From assembly GCA_963723745.1 (NCBI GenBank), contig CAVRRZ010000002.1:141120-205119 (forward strand): a stretch of 64,000 bases of DNA, given 5' to 3'. Source of the DNA: CAVRRZ01 sp963723745. GTDB taxonomy: Bacteria > Actinomycetota > Actinomycetes > Mycobacteriales > Geodermatophilaceae. The position numbers were made by a program, and so were the translations under genes. Each line of letters starts with the position of its first letter. The stretch's first letter is position 1. This document shows positions 9,292 to 20,210 of this stretch, in pieces. The notes beneath the pieces were generated by a model. That model was given only the letters and a program-made list of their open reading frames with translations. It ran no database searches and was not told the origin of the DNA.

Positions 9292-10558
9292 TCACTCCCC
9301 CACCGTCGCACGCACCGTCTCGAACAGCTCCCCCACCGGGACCGCGCGCTGCTCCCCGGTGCGCAGGTCCTTGAGCTGGCCGACGCCCTCGGCGAGGTCC
9401 CGGTCGCCGATGACGACGACGTGCGAGGCGCCGGAGCGGTCGGCGGCCTTCATCGCGCCCTTGAGGCCGCGGTCGCCGTAGACGGTGTCGGCGGCGACGC
9501 CGGCCTGCCGCAGCTGCCCGACCAGCCGGACGGCGAGCCGCTTGGCCTCGGCGCCCAGCGGCACCACGAACGCCTGCACCCCGGCGACCGCGACGACGTC
9601 CAGGCCCTCGGCCTGCACGGCCAGCAGCGTCCGGTCGACCCCGACCGCGTAGCCGATGCCGGAGAGGTCCGGGCCCGCCGAGCGCGGCCGACAGCCCGTC
9701 GTAGCGGCCGCCGCCGCCGATCGCCGACTGCGCGCCCAGCCCGTTGTGCACGAACTCGAACGTCGTCTTCGTGTAGTAGTCCAGGCCGCGCACCAGCTTC
9801 GGCGCCTCGGTCCAGGTCACGCCGAGGTCGGTGAGGTGCTGGCGGACGGCGTCGTAGTGCGCCTTGGTGGAGTCCGACAGGTGGTCGACCATCAGCGGGG
9901 CGTCGTCGAGCTGGGCCTGCACCTCGGGCCGCTTGTCGTCGAGCACCCGCAGCGGGTTGATCTCCGCCCGGCGCCGGGTGTCCTCGTCGAGGTCGAGCTT
10001 CGTCGAGGAAGGCCACGAGGAGCTCGCGGTACTGCGGGCGGCAGGTGGCGTCGCCCAGCGAGGTGAGCAGCAGCTCGAAGTCGGTCAGCCCCAGGTCGCG
10101 GAAGCCCTGGACCCCCAGCGCCACCACCTCGGCGTCCAGCGCCGGGTCGTCGACGCCGAGCGCCTCCATGTCGACCTGGGTGAAGTGCCGGTAGCGGCCG
10201 GCCTGCGGCCGCTCGTAGCGGAACGCCGAGCCGACGGTCCACAGCTTCACCGGCAGCGCGCCGTCGTAGCAGCCGGTGCTCGATGAACGCGCGCATCAGG
10301 CCGGCGGTGAGCTCCGGGCGCAGGGTCAGCGAGCGGCCGCCGCGGTCGTCGAAGGTGTACATCTCCTTGGTGACGACGTCGGTGGACTCCCCCACCCCCG
10401 GGAGAACACGGCGGTCTCCTCGAACACCGGCGTCTCGACGTAGCCGTAGCCTGCCCGGCGCAGCGGGGCGGTGAGCGTGTCGCGGACGGCGAGGAAGCGC
10501 GTCGGAGTCCGGCGGCAGCGTGTCGAAGGTGCCCTTCGGGCGCGCGCAGGGCGGTCAC
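9292..10558 (-). CDS. hisS: Histidyl-tRNA synthetase, frame disrupted
   Basis: Charges tRNA-His. Expected product is about 420 residues, normal for the family. Class II motifs are visible in the pieces: the TLRPELTAGLMRAF region, FRYERPQAGRYRHFTQVDME (motif 2), LVRGLDYYTKTTFEF and GGGRYDGLSAALGG (HisA-type signature), and a C-terminal anticodon domain (GVQAFVVPLGAEA to VRATVGE). GTG 10558 has GGAGG just upstream and overlaps the stop of the MBL gene (GTGA). Shifts near 9674, 10007, 10278, 10500 and 10538 are one-base insertions; near 10397 a G-run has lost one base. As the only hisS seen, it cannot really be broken, so these are sequence errors. Confidence 0.88.
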
Positions 10559-11255
10559 AGACCCCTCCCGGCGGCGGCGCACCGGCACCTGCCGCGGCCT
10601 CGGCCAGGTAGGGGTTGGTCGCCCGCTCCCGGCCGATCGTGGTAGCCGGGCCCGTGGCCGGGCAGCACGACCGTCTCGTCGTCCAGCGGCAGGACGACGT
10701 CGCGCAGCGAGCGCAGCATCGCGTCCCAGGATCCGCCGGGCAGGTCGACCCGGCCGACCGAGCCGGCGAAGAGCACGTCGCCGGCGAGCAGCCCCGGGGC
10801 CTCGCCCGAGGTCGACGGAGAACATCACCGAGCCCTGGGTGTGCCCCGGCGCGTGCCGCACGGTCAGCTCCACGCCGGCCAGGGACAGCACGGCGCCGTC
10901 GTCCAGACGGCCGCACGTCCGACGGGTCGGGCAGCCGCACGCCGGCCGATCAGCGGAGCCAGCGCCGGGCCGTGCCAGCGGGCCGGGTCGCGAGAGCATG
11001 CCGAAGTCGCTCCGGGTGCAGGTAGGCGGGGATGTCGTAGCCGTCGCACACCGGCAGCACCGAGAAGGTGTGGTCGAGGTGGCCGTGGGTGAGGACGACG
11101 GCGACCGGCTTGAGCCCGTCGTCGGCGAGCATCGCGGCCAGCGGCTCGACGGCGTCCATGCCGGGATCGACGACCACGCACTCCTGCCCGGGGCCGGGAG
11201 CCACGGCGTAGCAGTTGGTGCCGAACGCGCCGGCGGGAAACGAGCGGATGAGCAC
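10555..11255 (-). CDS. MBL-fold metallo-hydrolase (glyoxalase II-like), frame disrupted
   Basis: About 230 residues of metallo-beta-lactamase fold. The zinc signature THGHLDHTF follows ECVVVDPGMDA; later ligands are in HAPGHTQGSVMF, LFAGDVLFAGSVGR and VVLPGHGPGT. This predicts thioester or similar hydrolysis, family of hydroxyacylglutathione hydrolase. The gene order MBL-hisS next to ppi and relA matches mycobacteria. GTG 11255 gives the family start MLIRSFPAGAFGTNCY. Several one-base shifts break the frame, and the stop overlaps the hisS start by 4 nt. Confidence 0.82.
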
Positions 11256-11412
11256 CCGTGCAGGTTACGCGGGGGCGCCGCGGCACCCGCCCGCGTGCCA
11301 GGGAACGTCCAGGGTGGGCCACCTAGACTCGCGACGTCGACCACCGCGGTGGCCGCAGTCGACGCGAGCGCCGCCCCGCCGACCCGCCGCCCGTCCGAGG
11401 AGTCCGAGACCC

Positions 11413-12223
11413 GTGCCCACGAACAAGCAGCGCCGTGAGGCGGCGCAGCGCCACCTGCAGCGGCAGCTCGAGCGGCGGGCCGAGCTGCGCCCAGCGCCGC
11501 CGCCGGACCTGTGGCGGTCGTGGCCGCGGCTCGTGGCGCTGCTCGTCGTCGCGGGCGTGATCGCCCTGGCGCGCCGGCGTATTCGACGGCGACGACGACA
11601 CGGCGGCTCCGCGGCCACCGACACCGCGAGGCACGGTGGCCTGCAGTACAGCCCCGACACCCGGGCGACCCGAGATCGTCGACGTCGGCCTGCCGCCCGA
11701 GCCCGAGGCGACCGCGACGCAGCGGCACCGTCGACGCTGGTGATGGAGACCAACCAGGGCGACCTGCAGCTCACCCTCGACCGGGCGATCGCCCCGTGCG
11801 CGGCGGCGAGCTTCAGCCTACCTCGCCGAGCAGGACTTCTTCGACGACAGCCCCTGCCACCGGCTGGGTCAACCGCCGAGACCTTCGGCGTCCTGCAGTG
11901 CGGCGACCCGACCGGCACCGGCACCGGCGGCCCGAGCTACAGGTTCGCCGAGGAGGTGACGCCGGAGACGACCTACCCGCGCGGCACCATCGCGATGGCC
12001 AACAGCGGCAGCCCGGCTCGACCGGCAGCCAGTTCTTCCTCGTGCTTCGCCGACACCGCAGCTGCCGCCGGACTACACCGTCGTCGGCACCGTCGACGAG
12101 GCCGGCCTCGAGGTGCTCGACGCGATCGCCGAGGCCGGTGACGACGGCTCCATGGAGCCCAGCCCGGGCGGCGGCGCCCCGAACGAGCCGGTCACGATCG
12201 AGGAGCTCCAGGTCGTCGTCTGA
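11413..12223 (+). CDS. Membrane-anchored cyclophilin-type peptidyl-prolyl isomerase, frame disrupted
   Basis: About 265 residues. The start VPTNKQRREAAQRHLQRQLERR is a basic cytoplasmic segment followed by one membrane helix (VALLVVAGVIAL), then a cyclophilin domain outside the membrane: METNQGDLQLTLDRAIAPC, FFDDSPCHRL, LQCGDPTGTGTGGPSYRFAEE, GTIAMANSGSPGSTGSQFFL and YTVVGTVDEAG. It catalyses proline cis-trans isomerisation, probably of exported proteins. GTG 11413 has GAGGAG upstream. It is divergent from the MBL gene and convergent with relA, as in mycobacteria. Multiple one-base shifts scatter the domain over three frames. Confidence 0.85.
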
Positions 12224-12236
12224 GCGACACCCTCGA

Positions 12237-12310
12237 AGTTGATCATCGTCCGCGTGCACGCAACACGCGCGGACACGCCGCCCGGCCGTGCACACGGACG
12301 ATGATCAACT
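12237..12310. repeat. 74-bp palindromic repeat, copy 3
   Basis: Arms at 12237-12256 and 12291-12310 with a 34-nt loop, between the convergent ppi and relA genes. Relative to copies 1 and 2, the T-A pair in CGTCTGCG has become C-G on both arms (CGTCCGCG with CGGACG), a compensatory change; one further arm position is a C/A mismatch. The loop keeps the ACACGC and CGG...ACGCC core in the same orientation. Confidence 0.93.
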
Positions 12311-12334
12311 CGGAAGGGCAGCTCCGGGCTGTCG

Positions 12335-14888
<2,554 letters not shown>

Positions 14889-14980
14889 GGTGACTCCTGC
14901 CCGAGCGGGGTGAGAGCTGACCTTCCCCATGCTAGCCGGGCCGCGGCCGGTGCCACCCCGTCCGGGTGAGACCGGACGGG

Positions 14981-15574
14981 TCAGGTCGTCCAGAGCGAGT
15001 GCACCACGTGCGGGGAGAGCCGCTGACGGCCGCCGAGTGCCGCCAGTTCGACGACCACCGACACCGCCGTGACGACAGCCCCGAGGCGGTCGACCAGCGC
15101 CGCGGCGGCAGCCAGGGTGCCCCCGGTCGCCAGGACGTCGTCGACCAGCAGCACGCGCTGGCCCGGTCGCAGGGCGTCGGTGTGCAGCTCGAGGGTCGCC
15201 GTCCCGTACTCCAGCTCGTAGTCGGCGGCGACGGCCGCGCGCGGCAGCTTTCCGGCCTTGCGGACGGGGACGACGCCGACGCCGGCGCCGAGCGCGACGG
15301 CGGCGGCGAGCAGGAAGCCCCGCGCCTCGACACCCACCACGACGTCGAAACCGCGGTCCTGGTCACCGGCCGCGGTGCGCACAGCAGCGGTGCGCGGATC
15401 GCCGTCGGCGGGCGCGGTCAGCCCTTCGACCATGCGGCGGAAGGCTGTGGCATCGGCGAACACCGGGGTGAGGTCGCGGAAGAGGACACCGGGCGCCGGG
15501 AAGTCAGGAACGTCGACGGCGAGGCCGGCGATGAGTTCCTGGAGCGCCTGCTCCCCGGCCCCCGGGACCGTCAT
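14981..15574 (-). CDS. apt: Adenine phosphoribosyltransferase
   Basis: Salvages adenine to AMP using PRPP. 197 residues, intact. It shows VDVPDFPAPGVLFRDLTPVF at the N-terminus, VGVEARGFLLAAAVALGAG, VPVRKAGKLP and the PRPP-binding loop VLLVDDVLATGGT (about residues 141-153). The gene lies immediately before relA, the normal actinobacterial order. ATG 15574 overlaps an upstream stop (ATGA) in a frame that is otherwise empty here, where the end of secF would usually be. Confidence 0.95.
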   Translation of the reverse strand: MTVPGAGEQALQELIAGLAVDVPDFPAPGVLFRDLTPVFADATAFRRMVEGLTAPADGDPRTAAVRTAAGDQDRGFDVVVGVEARGFLLAAAVALGAGVGVVPVRKAGKLPRAAVAADYELEYGTATLELHTDALRPGQRVLLVDDVLATGGTLAAAAALVDRLGAVVTAVSVVVELAALGGRQRLSPHVVHSLWTT

Positions 15575-15620
15575 GGACGGACCGCCACGGGCCGGTCCTC
15601 CACGGCGGGGATCCCGCGGC

Positions 15621-15938
15621 TCAGGAGGTCGGGCCCGTGGTGCCCGGTGCGTCGTCGCCGGGTGCGGCCGTGTCGGTGACCGGACGACGGATCTCCATGA
15701 TCGCCGGGCGGGCGAAGGTGACCACCACGCCCGGGGAGATCTCGAGGTCGACGGTCTTCTCCTGCAGGCCTGCCACGGTGCCGTGCAGACCGGCCGTGGT
15801 CATCACCGGCGTGCCGATGGTCAGGGAGTTCTGCAGCTCCTGCTGCTGCTGCTGGAGGCGCTTGCGCTGGCGTGCGGGCAGCACGAACAGCAGCACGATG
15901 GCCAGGGCCAGCAGGATGAACGGAAACAGCTGCTCCAC
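15621..15938 (-). CDS. yajC: Preprotein translocase accessory subunit YajC
   Basis: 105 residues. One N-terminal membrane helix (about 5-22) precedes a basic, Gln-rich linker (RQRKRLQQQQQELQ) and the small cytoplasmic domain (SLTIGTPVMTTAGLHGTVAGL; ISPGVVVTFARPAIMEIR). YajC normally partners SecD and SecF, but here the next gene downstream is apt, 46 bp away. The start ATG 15938 is supported by the hydrophobic N-terminus typical of the family. Confidence 0.93.
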   Translation of the reverse strand: MEQLFPFILLALAIVLLFVLPARQRKRLQQQQQELQNSLTIGTPVMTTAGLHGTVAGLQEKTVDLEISPGVVVTFARPAIMEIRRPVTDTAAPGDDAPGTTGPTS

Positions 15939-16093
15939 GACAGGTGTGCCTCTCTACCGCGGCGCCAGCGCCGCGATCGGTGCGGTCCCGCGGACGGGGA
16001 CCGCTCGGGAACGTCGGTGTGCGGCGCGCAGGAGCGACCGGGCGGAGCGCGCACGGCCGCGGGCCCAACAGTTGCGCGCCAGCGTCCGTGAGT

Positions 16094-17218
16094 CTATGCG
16101 TCGAACAGCGTCTCCGACGACGCACCCGGCTCGGGCGGTGCGCCGCGGCCCCCGCCGAGAGGCAGGCCACCGCGCGGCAGCGGCACGTCCAGGTGCCGCC
16201 ACGCCGCCTCGGTGGCCACCCGCCCGCGAGGGGTGCGGGCGAGCAGACCGGCACGCACCAGGAAGGGCTCGCACACCTCCTCGACCGTGTGCGGCTCCTC
16301 CCCCACGGCGACGGCCAGCGTGGCGACGCCGACCGGTCCACCGCCGAAACGGACCACGAGCGCCTCGAGGACGGCGCGGTCGAGCCGGTCGAGCCCCAGG
16401 TCGTCGACGTCGTAGAGCGCCAGGGCCGCCCGCGCCACGTCCCGCGTGACCCGCCCGTCGGCGCGGACCTCGGCGAAGTCGCGCACCCGGCGCAGCAGCC
16501 GGTTGGCGATGCGCGGGGTGCCGCGCGACCGGGAGGCGATCTCGGCGGAGCCGTCGTCGGTGAGGTCCACGCCGAGCAGGGCCGCGCTGCGGGCGAGCAC
16601 CTGCTGGAGTTCGGCCGGCTCGTAGAACTCCATCTGCCCGACGAAGCCGAAACGGTCGCGCAGCGGTCCGGTGAGCAGGCCGGCGCGCGTGGTGGCCCCG
16701 ACGAGCGTGAACGGGCTGATCTCCAGAGGGATGGCGGTCGCCCCCGGCCCCTTGCCGACGACGACGTCGACCCGGAAGTCCTCCATGGCCATGTACAGCA
16801 GCTCTTCGGCAGGGCGGGCGATGCGATGGATCTCGTCGATGAACAGAACGTCGCCCGGGGACAGGTTCGACAGCATCGCGGCCAGGTCGCCGGACCGCTC
16901 GATCGCCGGACCACTGGTGATCTTGACGGCGGTGCCGAGCTCGGAGCCGATGATCAGCGCCAGCGAGGTCTTGCCCAGTCCGGGCGGGCCCGACAGCAGG
17001 ACGTGATCCGGGGGCCGCCCGCGCCGCTTCGCGCCCTCGAGCACCAGGTCGAGCTGGCGGGCCACCTTGGGCTGGCCGATGAAGTCGGCCAGCGAGTGCG
17101 GGCGCAACGCCGACTCGACGACCCGCTCCTCGTCACCGGCCTGGGGGGACACCGGCCAGTCCTGACCGATCCCGCCGGCCACCTCGGCGGTCATGGGCCG
17201 GTCGAACGGCGCGCTCAT
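16094..17218 (-). CDS. ruvB: Holliday junction branch migration ATPase RuvB
   Basis: The hexameric AAA+ motor that drives branch migration with RuvA. About 374 residues, intact. Walker A GPPGLGKTSLA, Walker B LFIDEIHR, arginine-finger region GATTRAGLLTGPLRDRF, and a C-terminal winged helix (GLDRLDRAVLEALVVRFGGGPVG-type sequence, TPRGRVATEAAWRHL). ATG 17218 is chosen over GTG 17227 because a G-run about 9 nt upstream fits it better. It is the third gene of ruvC-ruvA-ruvB. Confidence 0.95.
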   Translation of the reverse strand: MSAPFDRPMTAEVAGGIGQDWPVSPQAGDEERVVESALRPHSLADFIGQPKVARQLDLVLEGAKRRGRPPDHVLLSGPPGLGKTSLALIIGSELGTAVKITSGPAIERSGDLAAMLSNLSPGDVLFIDEIHRIARPAEELLYMAMEDFRVDVVVGKGPGATAIPLEISPFTLVGATTRAGLLTGPLRDRFGFVGQMEFYEPAELQQVLARSAALLGVDLTDDGSAEIASRSRGTPRIANRLLRRVRDFAEVRADGRVTRDVARAALALYDVDDLGLDRLDRAVLEALVVRFGGGPVGVATLAVAVGEEPHTVEEVCEPFLVRAGLLARTPRGRVATEAAWRHLDVPLPRGGLPLGGGRGAPPEPGASSETLFDA

Positions 17219-17294
17219 GCGCTGCACCCCCCGCTCCCGCGGGACGCTCCGCTCCTCGCTCGTTCCTCGCTGCGATGCTCACGTCCCTGTCCGC

Positions 17295-17939
17295 TCATGA
17301 TCGCCCCAGCAGCTGCAGCGCCTGCCGCAGCAGGACGGCGACGTCGACCCTGCCGCCGGCGATCTGCTGCTCGTCGGCGACCGGGGCCAGCGCGGTGATC
17401 GCGGTGTCGGCCTCGCGGCCGGACCACCCGAGGCTCACCAGCGCGGCGGAGAGCTGGTCCCGCCACGGCGCGACCGGGGTGATCGGGCCGGCACCCGGGG
17501 GCAGCGCGCCGCCGCCGTCCGGCGTCGTGTCGGAGGAGGTCGAACCGAGGCGGTCACGCAGCTCGAGCACCAGCCGCTCGGCACCCTTCCTGCCGATGCC
17601 CGGCACCTGCTGCAACGCCTTGAGATCGCCCATGGACACCGCCCGGCGAACCTCGCGCGGCGGGTGGATGGCGAGGATCGCCTGCGCCAGCCGTGGTCCG
17701 ACGCCGTTGGCGGTCTGGAGCAGCTCGAACAGCTGCCGCTCGTCGTCGTCGGCGAACCCGTAGAGGGTCAGCGAGTCCTCGCGCACCACGAGGCTCGTGG
17801 CCAGTCGGGCCTGCTCGCCCACCTGCAGGCGGGCGATCGTGCCCGGCGTGCACTGGACGGCGAGGCCGATGCCCCCGACCTCGACGACGGCGCCGTCCGG
17901 AGACACGGCGGCCACCCGGCCGTTCATACTCGCGATCAT
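17295..17939 (-). CDS. ruvA: Holliday junction DNA helicase subunit RuvA
   Basis: A tetrameric junction-binding partner of RuvB. 214 residues. OB-fold N-terminus (MIASMNGRVAAVSPDGAVVEV), two helix-hairpin-helix motifs (GVGPRLAQAIL and VPGIGRKGAERLVLEL), a variable linker and the C-terminal RuvB-binding domain (LVSLGWSGREADTAI). ATG 17939 lies 8 nt after a GAGG site that sits inside the end of ruvC, so translation is coupled. Confidence 0.95.
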   Translation of the reverse strand: MIASMNGRVAAVSPDGAVVEVGGIGLAVQCTPGTIARLQVGEQARLATSLVVREDSLTLYGFADDDERQLFELLQTANGVGPRLAQAILAIHPPREVRRAVSMGDLKALQQVPGIGRKGAERLVLELRDRLGSTSSDTTPDGGGALPPGAGPITPVAPWRDQLSAALVSLGWSGREADTAITALAPVADEQQIAGGRVDVAVLLRQALQLLGRS

Positions 17940-17949
17940 CTCTGCGTCC

Positions 17950-18516
17950 TCACTTCGACACTCCTTGCCAGCGCGGCAGCGTCCGCCGCACCACCGGCGC
18001 ACCGATCCCCCCGGCCAGTGCGGCGACGCGCAGCCGCTGCTGGGCCGGGCCGCGCCACACCTGGCAGATGGCCAGCGCCAGCGCATCGGCGGCGTCCGCG
18101 GGCTTCGGCGCGGCCGCCAGCCCCAGGACCCGGGTGACCATGAGGGTGACCTGGTCCTTGTCGGCGCGGCCGTTGCCCGAGATGGCCGCCTTGACCTCGC
18201 TGGGCGTGTGCCAGGCGACGGGCCGGTCGGCCTGGGCCGCGGCCAGCGCCGCCACCCCTGCCGCCTGGGCGGTCCCGGTGGCCGTGCCCTTGTTGTTCTG
18301 CGTGAAGACCCGCTCCACCGCGACGACGTCGGGACCGAACCTGCGCAGCAGCTCCGTCACGGCCGTGTGCAGCTCGAGCAGCCGCAGCTCGAGGTCCAGC
18401 TCCGCCGAGCTGCGCAGCACCCCGACGCCCAGGGCGGTGGGCCGGGCACCGGGCCGGCCCTCGACCACGCCCCACCCGCACCGGGTCAGCCCCGGATCGA
18501 TGCCGAGCACCCGCAT
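17950..18516 (-). CDS. ruvC: Crossover junction endodeoxyribonuclease RuvC
   Basis: Resolves Holliday junctions by paired nicks. 188 residues, intact. RNase H-like fold with MRVLGIDPGLTRCGWGVVE (first catalytic Asp), VVAVERVFTQNNKGTA (Glu), and the KDQVTLMV and PADAADALALAICQ region holding the last acidic residues. First gene of the ruvCAB set. About 165 bp separate it from yebC, including a structured hairpin. Confidence 0.95.
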   Translation of the reverse strand: MRVLGIDPGLTRCGWGVVEGRPGARPTALGVGVLRSSAELDLELRLLELHTAVTELLRRFGPDVVAVERVFTQNNKGTATGTAQAAGVAALAAAQADRPVAWHTPSEVKAAISGNGRADKDQVTLMVTRVLGLAAAPKPADAADALALAICQVWRGPAQQRLRVAALAGGIGAPVVRRTLPRWQGVSK

Positions 18517-18613
18517 GTAGAACTCCCACCACCAGGCCGAACGCGTGTTCGACCCACGCTAGCCGCCGGGGACGACAGCGGCCGGGCGCAACACGCCTGC
18601 CGCCCCAGGCAAT

Positions 18614-18660
18614 GGAAGCTTTACCCGCATTGCGGGCTCGACGACGTAGGTAGAGCTTCC
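18614..18660. repeat. Nested stem-loop between yebC and ruvC
   Basis: GGAAGCTTTACC (18614-18625) pairs with GGTAGAGCTTCC (18649-18660), 11 of 12 positions matching, and inside lies a second hairpin CCCGC-ATT-GCGGG (18624-18636). The region 18517-18683 has no other visible feature. It could be a terminator of yebC, part of a ruvC leader, or a REP-type repeat; no second copy was seen in the window. Confidence 0.7.
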
Positions 18661-18683
18661 GATGCCCGGGGTGGAGGCCGCCC

Positions 18684-19436
18684 TCAGCCCACGCGCTCGA
18701 GCACCTCGTCGGAGACGTCGTAGTTGGCGTACACGTTCTGCACGTCGTCGCAGTCCTCGAGCGCGTCGATGAGGCGGAACACCTTGCCCGCCCCCTCCTC
18801 GTCCAGCTCGACCGTGACGCTGGGCACGAACCCGGCCTCGGCGGAGTCGTAGTCGATGCCGGCGTCCTGCAGGGCGGTGCGCACCGCGACGAGGTCACCG
18901 GGCTCGCAGACGACCTCGAAGGAGTCGCCGAGGTCGCGGACCTCCTCCGCGCCGGCGTCCAGGACGGCCATCAGCACCGAGTCCTCGTCGACGCCGTCGC
19001 CCTTCGGCACGACCACGACGCCCTTGCGCGAGAACAGGTACGAGACCGAGCCCGGATCGGCCATCGACCCGCCGTTGCGGGTCATCGCCGTGCGGACCTC
19101 CATGGCCGACCGGTTCTTGTTGTCGGTGAGGCACTCGATGAGGACGGCGACCCCGCCGGCGGCGTAGCCCTCGTAGGTGATGCCCTGGTAGTCGACACCG
19201 CCGGCCTCGGCGCCGGAGCCGCGCTTGACCGCGCGGTCGATGTTGTCGTTGGGCACCGAGCTCTTCTTCGCCTTCTGGATGGCGTCGTAGAGCGTCGGGT
19301 TGCCGGCGGGGTCGCCGCCGCCGGTGCGGGCGGCGACCTCGATGTTCTTGATCAGCTTGGCGAAGAGCTTGCCGCGCTTGGCGTCGATCCCGGCCTTCTT
19401 GTGCTTGGTCGTCGCCCACTTGGAATGGCCGCTCAC
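18684..19436 (-). CDS. YebC/PmpR-family DNA-binding or translation factor
   Basis: 250 residues, intact and full length. The N-terminus SGHSKWATTKHKKAGIDAKR is the family hallmark, followed by KLIKNIEVAARTGGGDPAGN, GYAAGGVAVLIECLTDN and an acidic C-terminal domain. The family includes transcriptional regulators and, by recent work, factors that relieve ribosome stalling. GTG 19436 has GGAGG about 5 nt upstream. Position next to ruvC is widely conserved. Confidence 0.93.
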   Translation of the reverse strand: MSGHSKWATTKHKKAGIDAKRGKLFAKLIKNIEVAARTGGGDPAGNPTLYDAIQKAKKSSVPNDNIDRAVKRGSGAEAGGVDYQGITYEGYAAGGVAVLIECLTDNKNRSAMEVRTAMTRNGGSMADPGSVSYLFSRKGVVVVPKGDGVDEDSVLMAVLDAGAEEVRDLGDSFEVVCEPGDLVAVRTALQDAGIDYDSAEAGFVPSVTVELDEEGAGKVFRLIDALEDCDDVQNVYANYDVSDEVLERVG

Positions 19437-19512
19437 GTGTCCTCCTCGCTGGCGCTCGTCGGCCGCGTTCGCGGCCGGCCGGCTGTGCTCTCCGGTGAAC
19501 TCGCAAGCTCGT

Positions 19513-20178
19513 TCACGTGCGCTCACCCCTCTCGTTACCGGCGTCGACGCCGGCCTGCTCGGCCAGGCGGCGGCGGACGATGTCCACGAACAACGCGTGC
19601 ACCCGGCGGTCCCCGGTCAGCTCGGGGTGGAAGCTGGTGGCCACCAGGTCGCCCTGGCGGACCGCGACGATCCTACCGTCGGCCGGCCCACCCACGACCC
19701 GGCCGAGGACCTCGACGTCCTGGCCCGCATCCTCCACCCACGGCGCGCGGATGAACACCGCGTGCACGGGGCCGCCGTCCAGACCCTCGATCCTGATGCC
19801 GGTCTCGAAGGAGTCCACCTGCCGGCCGAAGGCGTTGCGGCGGACGGTGACGTCCAGGCCGCCGACGGTCTGCTGGTCCGGCGGAGCGTCCAGCAGCCGG
19901 TCGGCCAGCAGGATCATCCCGGCGCACGAACCGTAGGCCGGCAGCCCGCCGCGGACGGCGGATCGCAGCGGTTCCAGCAAGCCGAAACGGGCGGCGAGCT
20001 TGACCATCGTCGTGGACTCCCCGCCGGGGATCACCAGGCCGTCGACGCCGGCCAGCTCCTCCGGACGCCGGACCGTCACGGCGTCGGCGCCCTGGTCGTG
20101 CAGCACCCGCAGGTGCTCGCGGACGTCGCCCTGCAGGGCGAGCACCCCGATGCGGGGCGGGCGGATTTCGCTGGACAC
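19513..20178 (-). CDS. pdxT: Pyridoxal 5'-phosphate synthase glutaminase subunit PdxT
   Basis: Supplies ammonia from glutamine to PdxS. 221 residues, intact. Class I amidotransferase triad is visible: nucleophile in AYGSCAGMIL, and SFHPEL near the C-terminus; VIPGGESTTM is the glutamine-binding loop. GTG 20178 gives the family start (IGVLALQGDVREH). It is separated from pdxS by a 1.1-kb membrane-protein gene instead of lying next to it. Confidence 0.95.
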   Translation of the reverse strand: MSSEIRPPRIGVLALQGDVREHLRVLHDQGADAVTVRRPEELAGVDGLVIPGGESTTMVKLAARFGLLEPLRSAVRGGLPAYGSCAGMILLADRLLDAPPDQQTVGGLDVTVRRNAFGRQVDSFETGIRIEGLDGGPVHAVFIRAPWVEDAGQDVEVLGRVVGGPADGRIVAVRQGDLVATSFHPELTGDRRVHALFVDIVRRRLAEQAGVDAGNERGERT

Positions 20179-20210
20179 GACATCCCAGGCTACGGCGCTC
20201 GCGTCCGCCC

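Noticed and set aside
5311..12310. CRISPR array from the three palindromes
   Set aside because: Only three copies, spaced about 1 and 6 kb apart, with genes between them and no cas genes; the loops are conserved, not variable spacers.
17939..18086. Longer ruvA start inside ruvC
   Set aside because: The extension overlaps the ruvC C-terminus in another frame; ATG 17939 gives the conserved MIASMNGRV start.
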